DNA of 64,000 bases from Enterobacteriaceae bacterium 89 (GCA_014156375.1 RQJH01000005.1:124001-188000), one strand, 5' to 3'; shown: positions 8,206-18,568, counted from the first letter of the stretch. Made by a program: numbers and translations. The notes: a model not told the origin generated them from the sequence alone.

Positions 8206-10095
8206 TTACTTCTCCGGGCTGGCCTCAAATACCAGCGTTTCCAGCGGTTTCAAAGTGATCACCACTGCGGCGCTGTAATGCTCTGGCACGCTGCTGTTGC
8301 TGCCGTAAACAGGCTTCAACGTGAACTTGCCCGCTTCGCCCTGTGGAATTTCAAACGCCTTGTTCAAATCCAGGTAGAAGCTCTGCGGCTTGTCGGACGG
8401 GTTACGCAGGCCCAGAACGGCTTTTTCTTTACTCCACGATGCCCAACCATAAACTTCCAGCGCCGTCGGGTCACCGCCCACCCAGTGAGTATCCACCAGC
8501 ACGTCGGCGTTATCGCGTGACCATTTCGCGGCCTGGGCCAGCGTGTCCCATTTAGCTTTGTTGAGCATGGATGGGGTGATGTACAGCTCCTGCAACTGGG
8601 TTCCTGTCGCAAAGTAGCTCCAGACCTGATCGGCAAAATCGCTGTCGGTCTGCACTTTTTCCAGCCCGTAATAGGCGTGTTCCGCACTGACGATGCCGTG
8701 ATACATCAGCGAGTTCAACGGGAACAGCGGGCCCTTACGCACGATGGAGCGGTAGGTTTCCGCATCGCGATAGGTCATCCATTGCTGGACAGGAGAACCC
8801 ACACCGTAAAGGTTGATGTCATCGCCCTGGCGCCAGATGGAATCGGCGTAAAGCAGCCAGGATGGACTGGCGTCTGTGCCGGTGGTCAGGTTGATAAACA
8901 GATTGTGGTTGGCCTTACGCATGTTTTCGAGTAAATCGACCGAGGCATCAAAGTCGGAGGCAAACTGGCTGCCTTTGATATGGGAATTGGCGTTACCCAT
9001 TCCGTCGAGTTTGAACGAACTGATGTGCTCATCTTTAATCAGCTTCAGGATTTGCGTGCTGAAGTTTTTGTAGTAATTCGGGCCGGAGAGCGCCAGTTTG
9101 CCGTCGACGGTTTCAAAACCGTACTCTTTGGCATGCGACACGCGGATATCGCGCGGCTTGTTGTAGCCGCCCCACGGTGATAGCCACAATCCAACCGAGC
9201 TGTGCAGACTGTCGGCTTTCTCGCGCACTGTGCCGAAGCCGTGGCTGAAGGCCGGGCCGAACAGCCAGCGACCGGTGCGATCGTCCCAGCCGTCATCTAA
9301 CAGGAACGCGTCCAGCTTCACGCCGCGACCTGTGATGAACTCCTTATTCCACTCATCCATTCGGCCCAGCACTTCCTGTTCGGTGTAGGTCGTGAAGAAC
9401 CCGATATCCATCCAGCTGTTGTAATGCAGATAAGGCTTATAGGCGCGAGGACGCACGGCTTCAACAAACTGGTTCACGCTGCGGCGCAGCTGGTTGGTTT
9501 CCGGAAAGGTGCCGAACATCACGCTATAGCTGACAGGTGATTCCGGCTGAATAGGGGTTTTCAGTTCGACGTTGAGGTTAGTGGTGGCCTCATAGGCGTA
9601 GGTATTGACGATGGGCTTGTTGGGCAGAATAAAGAATGAATCTGCGACAATCGGCGAGCTGTTAATCGCTCCGTCAACGTACGGTGCCTGCGCCTGTCCC
9701 TTCGTCGGGAAGAAGGTAATTTTTGCAACGTCACGCGCCTTGCCCACGGAGGCAATGGAGTAATCGATGCTGGCGTATTTTCCTTTCAGCAGATTGAGGG
9801 TGACGGTGACATTAAAATCAGGATGGGTGTAATCAATCCTTATTGCATCGTCCTGTTTTTCAACGTGCTTGATTTTAAAGTCCGATGATTTGATGACCGT
9901 CTCGTCGGGCAGGGTAAGGAAAAACAGCGACAGCGGCGACAGCTGGTGGCTGGAATGGCTGTCCTTAATGACGGTGGCTGAACTGGCATCGTCAAAAGTG
10001 ATGGCTATATTGTCGTTATTCAGCGAATAGCTGGCGGCGCACGCAGCATTGGAAACCAGCAGGGCGAGTAATGACACATTCAATATTTTCTTCAT
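8206..10095 (-). CDS. Exported clan GH-D glycoside hydrolase (alpha-galactosidase/GH36-like)
   Basis: 629 aa with a Sec signal peptide (MKKILNVSLLALLVSNAACA, predicted cleavage after residue 20), so it is periplasmic or secreted. Residues about 21-215 look like a beta-sandwich, followed by a (beta/alpha)8 barrel. Barrel motifs typical of GH27/31/36 are visible: FLLDDGWDD (264-272), FKLDG with candidate nucleophile Asp364, and SIWRQGDD (419-426) as the likely acid/base region. Substrate is inferred only: an alpha-linked galactose, GalNAc or galactosamine. It is 23 bp downstream of agaD on the same strand, where E. coli has agaI. It could act on another alpha-glycoside. Confidence 0.72.
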   Translation of the reverse strand: MKKILNVSLLALLVSNAACAASYSLNNDNIAITFDDASSATVIKDSHSSHQLSPLSLFFLTLPDETVIKSSDFKIKHVEKQDDAIRIDYTHPDFNVTVTLNLLKGKYASIDYSIASVGKARDVAKITFFPTKGQAQAPYVDGAINSSPIVADSFFILPNKPIVNTYAYEATTNLNVELKTPIQPESPVSYSVMFGTFPETNQLRRSVNQFVEAVRPRAYKPYLHYNSWMDIGFFTTYTEQEVLGRMDEWNKEFITGRGVKLDAFLLDDGWDDRTGRWLFGPAFSHGFGTVREKADSLHSSVGLWLSPWGGYNKPRDIRVSHAKEYGFETVDGKLALSGPNYYKNFSTQILKLIKDEHISSFKLDGMGNANSHIKGSQFASDFDASVDLLENMRKANHNLFINLTTGTDASPSWLLYADSIWRQGDDINLYGVGSPVQQWMTYRDAETYRSIVRKGPLFPLNSLMYHGIVSAEHAYYGLEKVQTDSDFADQVWSYFATGTQLQELYITPSMLNKAKWDTLAQAAKWSRDNADVLVDTHWVGGDPTALEVYGWASWSKEKAVLGLRNPSDKPQSFYLDLNKAFEIPQGEAGKFTLKPVYGSNSSVPEHYSAAVVITLKPLETLVFEASPEK

Positions 10096-10118
10096 CGGTC
10101 AGAATTCCTTTTTATGTT

Positions 10119-10910
10119 TTACAGGATCCCGAGGGCTGACCCCAGAATGGCAAGAACAAAAGTTACGGCGATAAGTAATACGGGATGCGCTTTTTTGGCC
10201 CGTAACAGGTAATACATCAGCAGCGTGTAACCCATCGGCAAAATATTCGGGAAGACTTTGTCAAAGAAGTCCTGTTGCAGCGCAACTTTATGCGTCGCGT
10301 CGATGGCGAAAGAGGTCACCACGTTAATATGGACATAAGATGCGATCAGCCCGCCGATAACCGTAATACCGAGGATCGTGGCGGAGCGGGCTATCATCTG
10401 CGAGTTCTCTCGCACCTTATCGATAGCCTTAACGCCGACGGAATAGCCAATATGCGTCCAGCCCACGCGTAAAAAGAAAATCGCGAGATAGACGGCGAAG
10501 AATAAAATTGGCCCAAGCAAATTTCCCTGGCTGGCAAAAGAGGAGCAAATCCCGGCCATAATCGGCAGCAGCGTGAACCAGAATATGGCATCACCTATCC
10601 CGGCTATCGGGCCGAACAGCGCTACCTTCAGGCCTTTGATGGTGTTTCTGTCCTCCCCTTTTTCTTCCATTGAGATCAGCAGTCCCATCAGGAAACCGAC
10701 CAGATTAGGGTGGGTGTTAATAAACTCCAGATTGTCCTTCATCGCGGCGCTGAGACCGGCTTTATCGTTTTTATAAATCTTCTTCAGCAGGGGCAGCATG
10801 GCCCAGGTGAATCCCCCGGCCTGCATGCGCTCGTAGTTGAAACTCGCCTGCAAAAGCGAAGAACGAAATCCCAGACGGGTGATGTCTTTTTTAGTGACTT
10901 CAGATGCCAT
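10119..10910 (-). CDS. agaD: Galactosamine PTS component EIID (AgaD)
   Basis: 263 aa inner-membrane protein of the mannose-type PTS, which with AgaC forms the channel importing D-galactosamine. Very close to E. coli AgaD: KKDITRLGFRSSLLQASFNYER at the N-terminus, FGPIAGIGDAIFWFTLLPI in the centre and a C-terminal membrane anchor. The ATG at 10910 has a GAGGAC ribosome-binding site and overlaps the agaC stop by 11 bp. An upstream ATG would add seven residues and is less likely. Confidence 0.93.
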   Translation of the reverse strand: MASEVTKKDITRLGFRSSLLQASFNYERMQAGGFTWAMLPLLKKIYKNDKAGLSAAMKDNLEFINTHPNLVGFLMGLLISMEEKGEDRNTIKGLKVALFGPIAGIGDAIFWFTLLPIMAGICSSFASQGNLLGPILFFAVYLAIFFLRVGWTHIGYSVGVKAIDKVRENSQMIARSATILGITVIGGLIASYVHINVVTSFAIDATHKVALQQDFFDKVFPNILPMGYTLLMYYLLRAKKAHPVLLIAVTFVLAILGSALGIL

Positions 10911-11703
10911 TGCTGTAGTCCTCTTCTTCATTTTTACGGGTTTCTACCGGCGGCTGAGCAGCCAGCTTCGCTTTCGCATTGAAAAATTCGTAGACGGCAA
11001 AACCTGCACCCAGAACGGCGACAGGCAGCAGGTTGCTGACCTGGATGTAGCAAACGAACAGGAAGCCCGCGATCAGATAAGGAATGTACTGAGCTTTGAA
11101 CATCACCCGCAGCAAAAGGCCAAAGCCGACGGCAGGCAGGATCCCACCCGCCACTTCAAAACCGTGAGTCAGCCAGCCGGGCATCGCTTTGACCAGCGCC
11201 TGCATGGCACCCTGAGCCAGATAGGTACACAGAAACGCAATGGCGGCGTAGGCCAGTGCGACAATCAACATGGTGGTCCAGTTCAGGCGGGCGAAAGCGC
11301 CGGTATTGGCTTCTTTGGCGTACCTGTCGGCCTTGCTCATAAACAAGGAGAAAGCCGAGTAGAAAAAGAGGATCACGTACTGCATCAGCAGGCTGAAAGG
11401 CAGGCCCAGCCCGATGGCCGTTTTGGCATCTACACCCGTTGACCAGGCGATAACCGTGGTCATCACGCCCGCCATGATAGGGTTCGGTGGCTGCACGCCC
11501 CCGGCCGGAGTTAGCCCGGCAAACGCCAGCTCGGTCAGGCCGCCGGTGATTAAACCAATGTGAATATCACCAAGAATGGCGCCGGTCAGCGTACAGACAA
11601 TAATCGGACGAAAAAGAAAGAGAGCTTCCAGCCAAAAATCTATCCCCAGCACAAAAACAAGTGCTGCCAGGGACAAGCCCTGGATTAATGTTATTTCATG
11701 CAT
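10900..11703 (-). CDS. agaC: Galactosamine PTS component EIIC (AgaC)
   Basis: 267 aa polytopic membrane protein of the EIIC mannose/sorbose family, with hydrophobic segments throughout and a hydrophilic tail ending NEEEDYSNGI. The conserved GGLTELAFAGLTPAGG and PPNPIMAGV loop is present. Same length as E. coli AgaC and nearly identical in the core. It pairs with AgaB (IIB) and AgaD (IID). The EIIA is presumably AgaF, since no second EIIA gene is seen. Confidence 0.94.
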   Translation of the reverse strand: MHEITLIQGLSLAALVFVLGIDFWLEALFLFRPIIVCTLTGAILGDIHIGLITGGLTELAFAGLTPAGGVQPPNPIMAGVMTTVIAWSTGVDAKTAIGLGLPFSLLMQYVILFFYSAFSLFMSKADRYAKEANTGAFARLNWTTMLIVALAYAAIAFLCTYLAQGAMQALVKAMPGWLTHGFEVAGGILPAVGFGLLLRVMFKAQYIPYLIAGFLFVCYIQVSNLLPVAVLGAGFAVYEFFNAKAKLAAQPPVETRKNEEEDYSNGI

Positions 11704-11741
11704 GATCTGCCTCGTAATTATAGTAATTAAAGAGACTGCAA

Positions 11742-12218
11742 TTATTGTGGAATATTTTCTTTGCTATCCCCGGGGACATCCTGAATAAAGACTTTAATGC
11801 CCTGGCTTTGAATAAAACGCAGATCGGCCAAATCGTTGTCGTCGACATAAACCTTGCTGCTGATCTGTTTTTTCCCTTCGGAAAAATGCATGTTGCCGAC
11901 GTTGACATCTTTCAGCGGCACGCCACCTTCAACCAGCTGTCTGACGGTCTGCGGTGTGCGACAGATAAGGAATATTTTCTGATGAGGAGCTGCCTTGCTG
12001 ATAATTTCGGTCGTTTTAGCCACCGAGAAAAAACGGATCCCGAAGCCATAAGTCTCTGCGGTAATACCCATCAGCTTTTGCTGCAGTTCATCTTTCGCCA
12101 CCTCGTCATCCACCACGATCAATAAATTCGCGCCAATCGCGGAGGTCCAGGTGACGCCGACCTGTCCGTGGACCAGTCGGTTATCAATACGCGTCAATAA
12201 AATATTGGGATTGCTCAT
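11742..12218 (-). CDS. agaB: Galactosamine PTS component EIIB (AgaB)
   Basis: 158 aa cytoplasmic EIIB of the mannose family. The phosphorylated histidine lies in TRIDNRLVHGQVGV near the N-terminus. ATG 12218 is preceded by AGGAGT seven bases away and gives the E. coli length; a longer in-frame start adds 32 unrelated residues. 53 bp separate it from the MalY-like gene upstream, where E. coli has kbaY directly. Confidence 0.93.
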   Translation of the reverse strand: MSNPNILLTRIDNRLVHGQVGVTWTSAIGANLLIVVDDEVAKDELQQKLMGITAETYGFGIRFFSVAKTTEIISKAAPHQKIFLICRTPQTVRQLVEGGVPLKDVNVGNMHFSEGKKQISSKVYVDDNDLADLRFIQSQGIKVFIQDVPGDSKENIPQ

Positions 12219-12271
12219 AGATACTCCTGTCGTCAAAGTCAGGGGGAGCAGAAGCCTGCTCCCGATAAATA

Positions 12272-13444
12272 TCAGTAGTGTTTCACCATCCGTTGTATTG
12301 CCTGCTCCAGCCAAACGCGCTGGGTTCCAAAGTTAATACGTAAATAGTTTTCGCCGTTTTGCACGTAGTGACTGCCATCCTCAATCACCACGCCTGCCTG
12401 GCGGGCAAAGTGCTGGGTTAATTCAGTGGCGCTGCGAGGATCGCGACTGACGTCAACCCAGGCCAGATAGGAGGACTCCGGGTTCATCATCTGCCACTGG
12501 GGAAAATGCGTGCTGATGGCATCCGTTAACCACAGGGCGTTGCCGCGCAGGTACTGGTTGAGTGCATCCAGCCAAGGCAGGCCCTGCTGATAGGCGAGAA
12601 TGATCCCCCAGACGCCAAAAATGTTCGGTGAGGTGATGGAGTTCTTCTCCAGCTGCTGGCGGAAGCGCTGGCGTAAACGCGCGTCCGGAATAATGGAGTA
12701 AGAGGTTTTCAGCCCACCGAGATTGAAAGCCTTATTAGGGGAAGTCAGTAAAATCAGGTTGTCATGGGCGGCGCAGCCGGAAGCCAGACTGCTGACGAAA
12801 GTGCCTTCCAGAATGTGCTCTGCATGCACTTCGTCAATCATCAGGATCACACCGTAGCGCTGGCACAATTCCGACACCTGACGAATTTCCTCTGCGCGCC
12901 AGATACGCCCGGATGGGTTATGCGGCGAACAGAAAAAATAGAGCTTAGGCCGATGAGTGCGTAGCTGCTCCTCCATCAGGGTGAAATCGAGCTGGTAGCG
13001 ATTATTTTCCGCTCGCAGAGGATTCGCCAGTACGCGGACACCCTGACGTTCAGCCGCCATGGCGAACGGATCGTAAACCGGGGTGTTCATCATCACCCAG
13101 TCACCTGGCTGGCAGAAAGCCTGCACCGTGTAGTGCAGGGTTGAAACGGTGCCGTAGGTCAGCGTGATCCACGATGGATCTACGCTGACTTGATGGCGCT
13201 GCTGCTGGAAGCCCACGACCGCAGCGTAAAAATCTTCGAAGCACCAGGTATAGCCAAAAGTGCCGTGCGCCACGATACGCTGGAAACCTTCAATCACCGC
13301 CGGTGGCGAGGTGAAATCCATGTCGGCGATCCACAGCGGGATGAAATCTTCCGGCACGTCACCAAAGCGGGAGCAGACAAAATCGTGGTCCCACTTGCGG
13401 CATTTGTCGCTCTTACGTTCGATAATCTGGTCAAAATCAAACAC
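12272..13444 (-). CDS. MalY/PatB-like PLP-dependent C-S lyase/aminotransferase
   Basis: 390 aa, the exact length of E. coli MalY. Fold-type I PLP enzyme: Schiff-base Lys238 in SPNKAFNLGGLK, Asp204 in MIDEVHAEH, and SPHNPSGR for substrate binding. MalY proteins have cystathionine beta-lyase activity, and E. coli MalY also inhibits the activator MalT. Only the family is assigned here, because the MalT-contact surface cannot be judged. It follows the MalX-like PTS gene by 12 bp, copying the malX-malY order inside the aga operon. Confidence 0.85.
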   Translation of the reverse strand: MFDFDQIIERKSDKCRKWDHDFVCSRFGDVPEDFIPLWIADMDFTSPPAVIEGFQRIVAHGTFGYTWCFEDFYAAVVGFQQQRHQVSVDPSWITLTYGTVSTLHYTVQAFCQPGDWVMMNTPVYDPFAMAAERQGVRVLANPLRAENNRYQLDFTLMEEQLRTHRPKLYFFCSPHNPSGRIWRAEEIRQVSELCQRYGVILMIDEVHAEHILEGTFVSSLASGCAAHDNLILLTSPNKAFNLGGLKTSYSIIPDARLRQRFRQQLEKNSITSPNIFGVWGIILAYQQGLPWLDALNQYLRGNALWLTDAISTHFPQWQMMNPESSYLAWVDVSRDPRSATELTQHFARQAGVVIEDGSHYVQNGENYLRINFGTQRVWLEQAIQRMVKHY

Positions 13445-13456
13445 GGTAATCCCCTG

Positions 13457-15028
13457 TTAAATTAAGGCTTCAATGCCTGTTTTTACGCTTTGTACCTGCG
13501 GACCGATAATCACCTGCACGCTGTGCGCGTCCAGCACCACCACCGACAGCGCCCCGGCGTCTTTCAGCGCCTGTTTGTCGACCTTATCCATCTCTTTCAC
13601 TACCAGGCGCAGGCGGGTAATGCAGTTGTCCAGGGAGTCGATATTCTCTTTGCCACCGAGCGCACGCAGGATCAGACCGTGATCGTATTTTGATTTACCA
13701 CGGGCTTTACCGTTAGCGGCGACAGCCTGAGTGGCGGCCTGCGGATCCTCTTCACGGCCCGGCGTTTTGATGTCGTGCTTGAGGATGTACCAGCGGAAAA
13801 CGAAGAAGTAGATGGCAAACCACACTACGCCAACCGGCAGCACCAGATACCATTTCGTCGACAGCCCCTGCATCACGCCGAAGATCAGCAGATCGAGGAT
13901 CCCGCCGTCGGTGTTGCCGATGGTGACGCCCAGTAACGCCATCACCATCAGCGCCAGGCCAGACATCACGATGTGGAAGGCATACAGCGCCGGCGCAATA
14001 AACAGGAACAGGAACTCAATCGGCTCAGAAATCCCTGTCACCACGGAGACCAGCACGCCGGAGAGCAGCAGCCCTTTAATGATTGGACGATTTTCCGGGC
14101 GCGCGGTGCGGTAAATGGCATAGGCCACCGCAGGCAGGCCGAAAATGAAGGTTGGCATGAAGCCCTGTGACAGGAACGCCGTCACGTGTGGGCTGAACGG
14201 CAGGCCCGCTTTCAGCTCGGCATAGAAGATGTTCAGCGCCCCGGCCACCTCATGGCCGTTGACCATCTCAATGCCACCTGCCGGGGTAAAACGCACCATC
14301 GCCAGCAGGATGTGATGCAGACCAAAGGGTTTAAGCAACAGCACGCCCACGCCGTACAGGAACGGCCCGAAGACGCTGGTGCTCTGGATCAGATGACCAA
14401 TTCCGGCGATGCCCAACGCCACGTATTCCCAAAGCAGTGGGATCGCCAGACCAACCAGCGACAGGGTCAGCGCGGTGATGATAGGAACAAAACGGATACC
14501 GCTAAAGAACGCAAAGGCATCGTGCAGGACCGTGTCCTGAAAGCGCTCATGCAGGAAGTAAGTGATAACCCCAACCACGATACCGCCCAGCACGCCCATT
14601 TCCAGAGTCTGGATCCCCAGTACAATGGACTGTCCCACCTGCTTCATGGTAGCGGGATCGGCAAGCTGGTGGGTTGCCGTCAGATAGAAATTGATACTCA
14701 TGTTCATCAGCATATAGCCGACGAAACCGGCAAAAGCGCCAACCGCTTTATTGCGGGTCGCCAGCCCCATCGGGATGGCCATGGCGAACATAATCGGCAG
14801 ATAGGTGAAGGCGAATCCGCCCACCATCGCGATAAAACCAAAGGTCAGCTGGGTGAGTTCGCCCCCCAGAAAGGGAAAACTTTTGATTGTTGAAGGGCTG
14901 GTGACTGAGCTACCAATCCCCAACAGAAGGCCCATAAAAGCCAGCAGAGAGACGGGAAACATGAAGGTCTTTCCCAGACTTTGAAAGAACGCCCAGGCTC
15001 TCGATTTAAACGACTTTTCCTGTGTCAT
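13457..15028 (-). CDS. MalX-like PTS EIICB (glucose/maltose-type)
   Basis: 523 aa, similar to E. coli MalX (530 aa). The N-terminal glucose-family EIIC domain (about 1-410) has many membrane segments and the SEPIEFLFLFIAP signature. A charged linker follows, then a C-terminal EIIB domain with phosphorylatable Cys in SLDNCITRLRL and the terminal VIIGPQVQSVK. No EIIA is attached, so it would need a glucose-type IIA such as Crr; AgaF belongs to a different PTS family. Strong ribosome-binding site GAGGAG. The sugar is unknown. Confidence 0.86.
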   Translation of the reverse strand: MTQEKSFKSRAWAFFQSLGKTFMFPVSLLAFMGLLLGIGSSVTSPSTIKSFPFLGGELTQLTFGFIAMVGGFAFTYLPIMFAMAIPMGLATRNKAVGAFAGFVGYMLMNMSINFYLTATHQLADPATMKQVGQSIVLGIQTLEMGVLGGIVVGVITYFLHERFQDTVLHDAFAFFSGIRFVPIITALTLSLVGLAIPLLWEYVALGIAGIGHLIQSTSVFGPFLYGVGVLLLKPFGLHHILLAMVRFTPAGGIEMVNGHEVAGALNIFYAELKAGLPFSPHVTAFLSQGFMPTFIFGLPAVAYAIYRTARPENRPIIKGLLLSGVLVSVVTGISEPIEFLFLFIAPALYAFHIVMSGLALMVMALLGVTIGNTDGGILDLLIFGVMQGLSTKWYLVLPVGVVWFAIYFFVFRWYILKHDIKTPGREEDPQAATQAVAANGKARGKSKYDHGLILRALGGKENIDSLDNCITRLRLVVKEMDKVDKQALKDAGALSVVVLDAHSVQVIIGPQVQSVKTGIEALI

Positions 15029-15060
15029 CGGGTACTCCTCGGAATTATTAATTTTAAAGG

Positions 15061-15090
15061 AAGGCGCGTTCTGGCTTAAGAACGCACCTT
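15061..15090 (-). other. Intra-operon hairpin between kbaY and the MalX-like gene
   Basis: Twelve-bp inverted repeat (AAGGCGCGTTCT / AGAACGCACCTT, one mismatch, six-base loop) in the 101 bp gap. On the minus strand it is followed by CCTTTAAAATT, not a strong U-run, so it may be a partial terminator or an RNA-stability hairpin that lowers expression of the inserted genes relative to agaS-kbaY. Confidence 0.55.
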
Positions 15091-15129
15091 CGTTTTTGCG
15101 AGGCTTATAGTTATTTTGTTTTATGTGAA

Positions 15130-16014
<885 letters not shown>

Positions 16015-17169
16015 TCAGGCTGTCCAGGGGTGAATAACGACGCCTTGCACCACACGGTTAACGGTACCGCTGGCAGAAGGGCTATCAGGGGTATTTCCGC
16101 AGTGCAGCGACTCGCTGAGGGCGAAAGCCTGGGCGTACATCAGGAAACAGAAAGCCTGTTCAACGTCGGCAAAATGACGGGCAGCAGGCAGCAGAATGTG
16201 TGGACCGGCAGCGATAGCCGGATCGTTTTCAGCGCTGATAGCCACGACCCGCATCGCCAGATCATCGCGGCGCAGCTCGTTTAACAGATCCAGATCGTAC
16301 TGACGGGTGTAAGGATGGCTGGAGACAAACACGACAATCAGGGTTTCACCGTCGACCAGCGACTTCGGCCCATGGCGGAAGCCGGTTGGTGAATCGTGGA
16401 AGGCCGCCACTTTCCCGGCGGTGAGCTCTAACACCTTCAGCGCTGATTCGCGTGCCGCAGCCTGCAGGCCACCGCTGCCGAGATACACCACGCGTTTCCA
16501 CGGTTCGCGGCCGAACACGCTGCCGCTGAAATCTGGCAGGCCGTTCAGGATCGTCTGGCAGCGATCGGCTACGTCGCGGAAGGAGCGGCTGTTGATCGTT
16601 TCCGGGGCAAAAACAGCCAGGCAGCTCGCCATCATCGTGGTGATGCTGCTGGTCATCGCGAAACCGCGATCGTGGGTTTCCGCAGGCATCAGCAGGGCGA
16701 AAGCGTTGTCGCTTGCAAGCGCATCCTGATACAGCGATCCGGCTTCGTTACAGGTGATCGCCAGGTGATAGCATTCGCTGACGAACTGATTGGCAAGCGT
16801 TACGGCTGCTACGCTTTCCGGGCTGTTGCCGGAGCGACCAAAGGAGATCAGCAGCAGCGGACGGTCACTGCTCAGGTAGTCCATCGGGTTGGTGACCAGA
16901 TCGGTGGTGGCGACGGCGGTAAAGTCTTTTCCGGTGTGGCGCGAAAGCCAGGGAGCAATAATATCGCCGATAAACGCCGAAGTGCCTGCGCCGGTCAGGA
17001 CGATCCGTAAATTGTCTTTGCGCAGCAGGGGAGCAAGAAAGTTGTCGAGTGCCTGACGAACACTGTCGATATGGTTTAACGATCGCATCCAGCTGCCAGG
17101 CTGCTGGCGGATCTCTTCTTCAGTCCAGGTGCCGGTTCTGGCGGGGGCAGGGGTATAGATTTCGGGCAT
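16015..17169 (-). CDS. agaS: Galactosamine-6-phosphate deaminase/isomerase AgaS
   Basis: 384 aa with two SIS domains. It converts galactosamine 6-phosphate to tagatose 6-phosphate and ammonia. Conserved stretches include LTGAGTSAFIGDIIAPWL, LLISFGRSGNSPESVAA and FRHGPKSLVDGETL. The MPEIYTP start (17169) has an AAGGAATG site and gives the E. coli length; an upstream ATG adds ten residues. It begins the second aga transcription unit, with its own upstream AgaR-type operator. Confidence 0.94.
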   Translation of the reverse strand: MPEIYTPAPARTGTWTEEEIRQQPGSWMRSLNHIDSVRQALDNFLAPLLRKDNLRIVLTGAGTSAFIGDIIAPWLSRHTGKDFTAVATTDLVTNPMDYLSSDRPLLLISFGRSGNSPESVAAVTLANQFVSECYHLAITCNEAGSLYQDALASDNAFALLMPAETHDRGFAMTSSITTMMASCLAVFAPETINSRSFRDVADRCQTILNGLPDFSGSVFGREPWKRVVYLGSGGLQAAARESALKVLELTAGKVAAFHDSPTGFRHGPKSLVDGETLIVVFVSSHPYTRQYDLDLLNELRRDDLAMRVVAISAENDPAIAAGPHILLPAARHFADVEQAFCFLMYAQAFALSESLHCGNTPDSPSASGTVNRVVQGVVIHPWTA

Positions 17170-17225
17170 GACGCATTCCTTGAGTGAGGTGAAATCCACG
17201 GCTGGCGGTCATCGCTTTCGACTTT

Positions 17226-17249
17226 TGCCTTTCGTTTCGTTTCACTTGA
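17226..17249 (+). promoter_or_regulatory. AgaR-type operator upstream of agaS
   Basis: TGCCTTTCGTTTCGTTTCAC plus CTTG-A fits the published E. coli AgaR consensus (WRMMTTTCRTTTYRTTTYNYTTKK) at 23 of 24 positions. Looser A-rich GAAAT/GAAAA repeats continue through 17266-17395. It lies 57 bp upstream of the agaS start, where an agaS promoter is expected. Confidence 0.75.
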
Positions 17250-17389
17250 TCAGATAAGTCGTTAAATGAAATCTACAGAAAAGAAATCGAAACATCAATG
17301 TGTGAAAATGAAATAAAACGCAAACTGTGATCTACGTGACTTAATGAAATGTTAGTTATCGAAAGGCGTTTTAAAGAAAGAAAACGAAA

Positions 17390-17422
17390 GAAAAGGCCTC
17401 TGCGCGGAATGACAGAGGCCTT
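17390..17422 (-). terminator. Intrinsic terminator after agaA
   Basis: Perfect ten-bp stem AAGGCCTCTG / CAGAGGCCTT followed, in the minus direction, by TTCTTTCG. It ends the kbaZ-agaA unit about 12 bases past the agaA stop, leaving agaS to its own promoter. Confidence 0.78.
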
Positions 17423-17434
17423 AAAGGGAATGGT

Positions 17435-18568
17435 TTACAGAGAAATGGCCTGACCTTTCACCCAGATGTGTTGCAGGTGAAGGCCAGTATCCAGTGCGAT
17501 CAGGCTGGCCTGTTTTCCGCTGCGGATCGTACCTAAGCGATTGTCGACGCCGAGAAGCCGGGCAGGATGCAGTGAAGCCATCTGAATCGCGTTTTCGGGG
17601 CTGACGCCAGCCAGTTCAACCATATTTCGCACCGCAACATCCAGCGAAAGGGTGCTTCCAGCCAGACCTCCGCTGGCCGTGCGGACTACGCCATCACGCA
17701 TTTCAACGTCATACCCGCAAATGTCATACTTTCCATCCGGCATGCCGGCGGCCCGCATGGCATCGGTAATCAGCACCGTTCGCTCTTTGGCACAGCTACA
17801 ACACAGGCGCATCGCGGCGGGGTGAACATGATGACCATCGGCAATCAGTTCCAGCCACGCGCGCGAGTCGGTCAGCCCGGCTCCCACCATGCCTGGCTCC
17901 CGGTGATGCAATCCGGTCATACCGTTAAAGCAGTGCACCAGACCGTCCGCCCCGGCGTCGAGAGCGGCCTGAGTTTGGGCGTAGGTTGCCGCACTGTGCC
18001 CGAGCATAACTTTCACACCGCGCTCCTTCAGATGCCGTATCGCGGCCAGCGCACCGGGTTTCTCCGGTGCTAACGCCACCACGCGCAGCGTTTGCTGCGA
18101 ACAGGCAATCAGATCGTCCAGCTCTTCCGTGTTCAGCTCGCGAAACAGCTCTGGCGGATGGGCGCCTTTGTTCTGCGGCGTGAAATACGGTCCTTCCAGA
18201 TAGCTGCCCAGCACTTCGGCACCCGGTCCGCCCCACTGCTGGCGGCGGGCAATACGCATCAGAGCGGCTTCGATTGCCGGACGCGGCGCGGTGACGGTTG
18301 TCGGCAACCACGCCCCCACACCTTCACGCGCTTTGTGCATCGCTAGTTTATCCAGCGCTTGTGGGTCTTCATCCATCACATCAACGCCGGCACCGCCGTG
18401 AACGTGCAGATCAATATAGGCCGGGCATAACAGCTCTGCATCATATGCCATCATCCCTGCCGGGATCGGTTCAACAGCGGTGATGATGCCATTCTCAATG
18501 CGCAGCTGAAGATTTTCCCGCCAGCCCTCTTCGGTGAGCACTCTTCTGGCGCGGATCCAGTCGCTCAT
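17435..18568 (-). CDS. agaA: N-acetylgalactosamine-6-phosphate deacetylase AgaA
   Basis: 377 aa, full length; in E. coli K-12 this gene is truncated by a deletion. Amidohydrolase-superfamily enzyme releasing acetate from GalNAc 6-phosphate. Metal-site and catalytic motifs: YIDLHVHGGAGVD (about 51-63), SYLEGPYFTPQNKGAH, MLGHSAAT, GLVHCFNGMTGLHHREPG and the catalytic Asp in LITDAMRAAG. The start overlaps the agaF stop as ATGA. Confidence 0.95.
   Translation of the reverse strand: MSDWIRARRVLTEEGWRENLQLRIENGIITAVEPIPAGMMAYDAELLCPAYIDLHVHGGAGVDVMDEDPQALDKLAMHKAREGVGAWLPTTVTAPRPAIEAALMRIARRQQWGGPGAEVLGSYLEGPYFTPQNKGAHPPELFRELNTEELDDLIACSQQTLRVVALAPEKPGALAAIRHLKERGVKVMLGHSAATYAQTQAALDAGADGLVHCFNGMTGLHHREPGMVGAGLTDSRAWLELIADGHHVHPAAMRLCCSCAKERTVLITDAMRAAGMPDGKYDICGYDVEMRDGVVRTASGGLAGSTLSLDVAVRNMVELAGVSPENAIQMASLHPARLLGVDNRLGTIRSGKQASLIALDTGLHLQHIWVKGQAISL

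Noticed and set aside
14186-14893. Long open frame (235 codons) antisense to the MalX-like gene
   Set aside because: Composition is His/Gln/Arg-rich antisense protein with no homology or ribosome-binding site; the opposite strand encodes a clear EIICB.
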